A stretch of DNA of 14,483 bases from CAZSVI01 sp964610205 (GTDB lineage Bacteria > Bacillota > Clostridia > DSM-8532). The notes under the pieces were generated by a model, which searched no databases, was not told the DNA's origin, and was given only the letters and a program-made list of their open reading frames with translations. The position numbers and the translations under genes were made by a program. The DNA is taken from positions 1 to 14,483 of the forward strand of contig CAZSVI010000097.1 in NCBI GenBank assembly GCA_964610205.1, read 5' to 3'. Position 1 is the first letter of the stretch. Every line of letters starts with the position of its first letter. Of this stretch, positions 13,228 to 14,483 are shown one piece after another.

Positions 13228-14376
13228 ATGATAAAAACAAAAATAACAGGCAGGCAATTGTTTTCCCTTACCGCCGGAGGATCTCTGGGAGGATCTGTTC
13301 TGATTATAGCCGCGTTGATGGCGAGTATAGCGAAACAGGACGCATGGATTGGATCAATTGTCACTGTAATCACCGGCTTGCCGGTTATATGGGTTTATGT
13401 GTTTTTAGGCAGCCGGTTCCCAAATATGAATTATATAGAGATAATAAGGACCGTTTTGGGAAAATGGTTGGGATCTGTTGTTGCCGCCAGTACAATACTT
13501 TTTTATATACAGGGTTCTTCTCATGTACCATGGCATGTGGGTGATTTTATAACCTCCCAGGTTATGCCTGAAACCCCGGCGTATGTGGTAAACGCGTTAT
13601 TTATCACCGCAATAGCTGTTGCCGCGCTGTACGGCCTGGAGGCTTTCGCGCGCGCGACTGAAATTTTTCTGATAATTTCAACTATTATGTTTATTTTTGC
13701 CATGGTTCTTGTTTTACCCAACGCTAAAATAGAAAATTTGCAGCCTGTTCTGGAAAACGGCTTTCTTCCGGTTCTTAAAAGCTCTGTTTTCCTGTCGTGC
13801 TTTATAACTTATCCTCTCATAACCATTATGATGATATACCCGGTTGGGATTGATAATCTCAGGGAAGCCAAAAAGTCTATTTTTACAGGTTATTTTTGGG
13901 CCGGCAGCATTTCCTTTCTGGCTATTCTTATGTCTATTCTGGTGTTGGGATGGCCCATAACGGCAAATACCCGATATCCGGCCTTCCGGCTTGCCAAGGA
14001 AATTGATGTGGGTATTATTTTTTCAAGAATAGAATTCATTGTATTTGTCTCCTGGATACTAACCCAATTCATTATAAACACATTGTTTTTCTACGCGGGT
14101 ATAACCGGGCTTTCTCAGTTATTGAAGCTTAAAAATCATAAGATACTCGTTATCCCCGCAGCTTTTTTGGCGCTGATATTCTCCGGGATTGTTTTTCCGG
14201 ATGTGATTTATCAGGAGAATTGGATTGCTTTCGGTTGGGTACCATACATCATTACTCACAGTTTTATCTTCCCTGTTCTGATTCTGGTTGTATACCTGGT
14301 GAAAAGGGTTATTGAAAAACATTCTGTTAATAACGGAAAAAAAAGCAAGGAAAACCGAAATACGGACATTGTATGA
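13228..14376 (+). CDS. GerB-family (spore permease) germination receptor subunit B
   Basis: An integral membrane subunit of the APC-like spore permease family, thought to hold the germinant-binding site. The 382-residue product starts KTKITGRQLFSLTAGGSLGG and has about ten membrane helices. Family features include GSRFPNMNYIEIIRTVLGKW, ALYGLEAFARATEIFLIIS, ENGFLPVLKSS, and TYPLITIMMIYPVGIDNLRE. Later come YPAFRLAKEIDVGIIFSRIE and a charged C-terminal tail. It begins 8 bases after the small D-like gene with GGAAG upstream. All membrane segments are uninterrupted and the length is typical (about 360-390). It is the last gene of the operon and is followed by a hairpin. Confidence 0.92.
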   Translation: MIKTKITGRQLFSLTAGGSLGGSVLIIAALMASIAKQDAWIGSIVTVITGLPVIWVYVFLGSRFPNMNYIEIIRTVLGKWLGSVVAASTILFYIQGSSHVPWHVGDFITSQVMPETPAYVVNALFITAIAVAALYGLEAFARATEIFLIISTIMFIFAMVLVLPNAKIENLQPVLENGFLPVLKSSVFLSCFITYPLITIMMIYPVGIDNLREAKKSIFTGYFWAGSISFLAILMSILVLGWPITANTRYPAFRLAKEIDVGIIFSRIEFIVFVSWILTQFIINTLFFYAGITGLSQLLKLKNHKILVIPAAFLALIFSGIVFPDVIYQENWIAFGWVPYIITHSFIFPVLILVVYLVKRVIEKHSVNNGKKSKENRNTDIV

Positions 14377-14446
14377 CTCAATACTCCCTATTCCCGCTTT
14401 GGCTGATTTTATTGGCTTTATATATTGCAATTATATAATTCCTCTA

Positions 14447-14475
14447 AAAAAGTTTGTTTTTTTTGCAAACTTTTT
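14447..14475. terminator. Terminator-like hairpin after the germination operon
   Basis: AAAAAGTTTG (14447-14456) and CAAACTTTTT (14466-14475) form a perfect 10-bp stem around a 9-base, T-rich loop. The descending arm ends in a T-run on the plus strand, and by symmetry the minus strand does too. It therefore could stop transcription from both sides. It lies 70 bases past the B-subunit stop. The stem is A/T-rich, so its strength is moderate. Confidence 0.7.
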
Positions 14476-14483
14476 CGCTCTAA

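Overview
The window looks like chromosomal DNA from a low-to-moderate G+C, endospore-forming Firmicute of the Clostridia type. The evidence is a complete GerA-type spore germinant receptor operon, a vanG-type cluster of the kind known from enterococci and Clostridioides difficile, strong AGGAGG-like ribosome binding sites and A+T-rich intergenic DNA. No tRNA, rRNA, CRISPR array, transposase or integrase was seen.

Region 1 (77-5340, minus strand) is a D-Ala-D-Ser (vanG-type) glycopeptide-resistance cluster. In transcription order it holds vanR, vanS, an intergenic control region, the ligase vanG, the bifunctional peptidase vanXY, and a broken vanT. VanRS would sense the drug. VanG would make D-Ala-D-Ser, VanXY would remove D-Ala-ending precursors, and VanT would supply D-Ser. 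Two control regions, one before vanR and one before vanG, share a novel-looking operator: three CTTA-type half-sites spaced exactly 11 bp apart, 32-33 bp from a -10-like hexamer. The vanG -10 candidate lies in the loop of the vanRS terminator. The vanG gene has no ATG, GTG or TTG at the right place; an ATT behind a good RBS is the best start. VanT has lost most of its membrane domain, leaving an N-terminal stub and an out-of-frame but intact racemase. vanU, vanY and vanW are absent.

Region 2 (5361-9193) is a small module. On the minus strand are an AraC-type regulator, the two ends of what looks like a deleted amidohydrolase gene, a GNAT-like acyltransferase-domain protein, and a winged-helix-like coding remnant. 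Divergent from the regulator is a uroporphyrinogen-decarboxylase-family (methyltransferase-like) gene. A perfect 10-bp inverted repeat in the divergent promoter region is a good candidate operator. The substrate of this module is unknown.

Region 3 (9319-9876, minus) is a single unrecognised two-helix membrane protein.

Region 4 (10162-14475, plus) is a tight germinant receptor operon in the order A, C, small two-helix D-like subunit, B, closed by a hairpin with T-rich flanks.

The clearest unusual points are the scarred vanT, the vanG start, the tandem 11-bp operators, the promoter-in-terminator arrangement, and a second gene (the amidohydrolase) reduced to its two ends.
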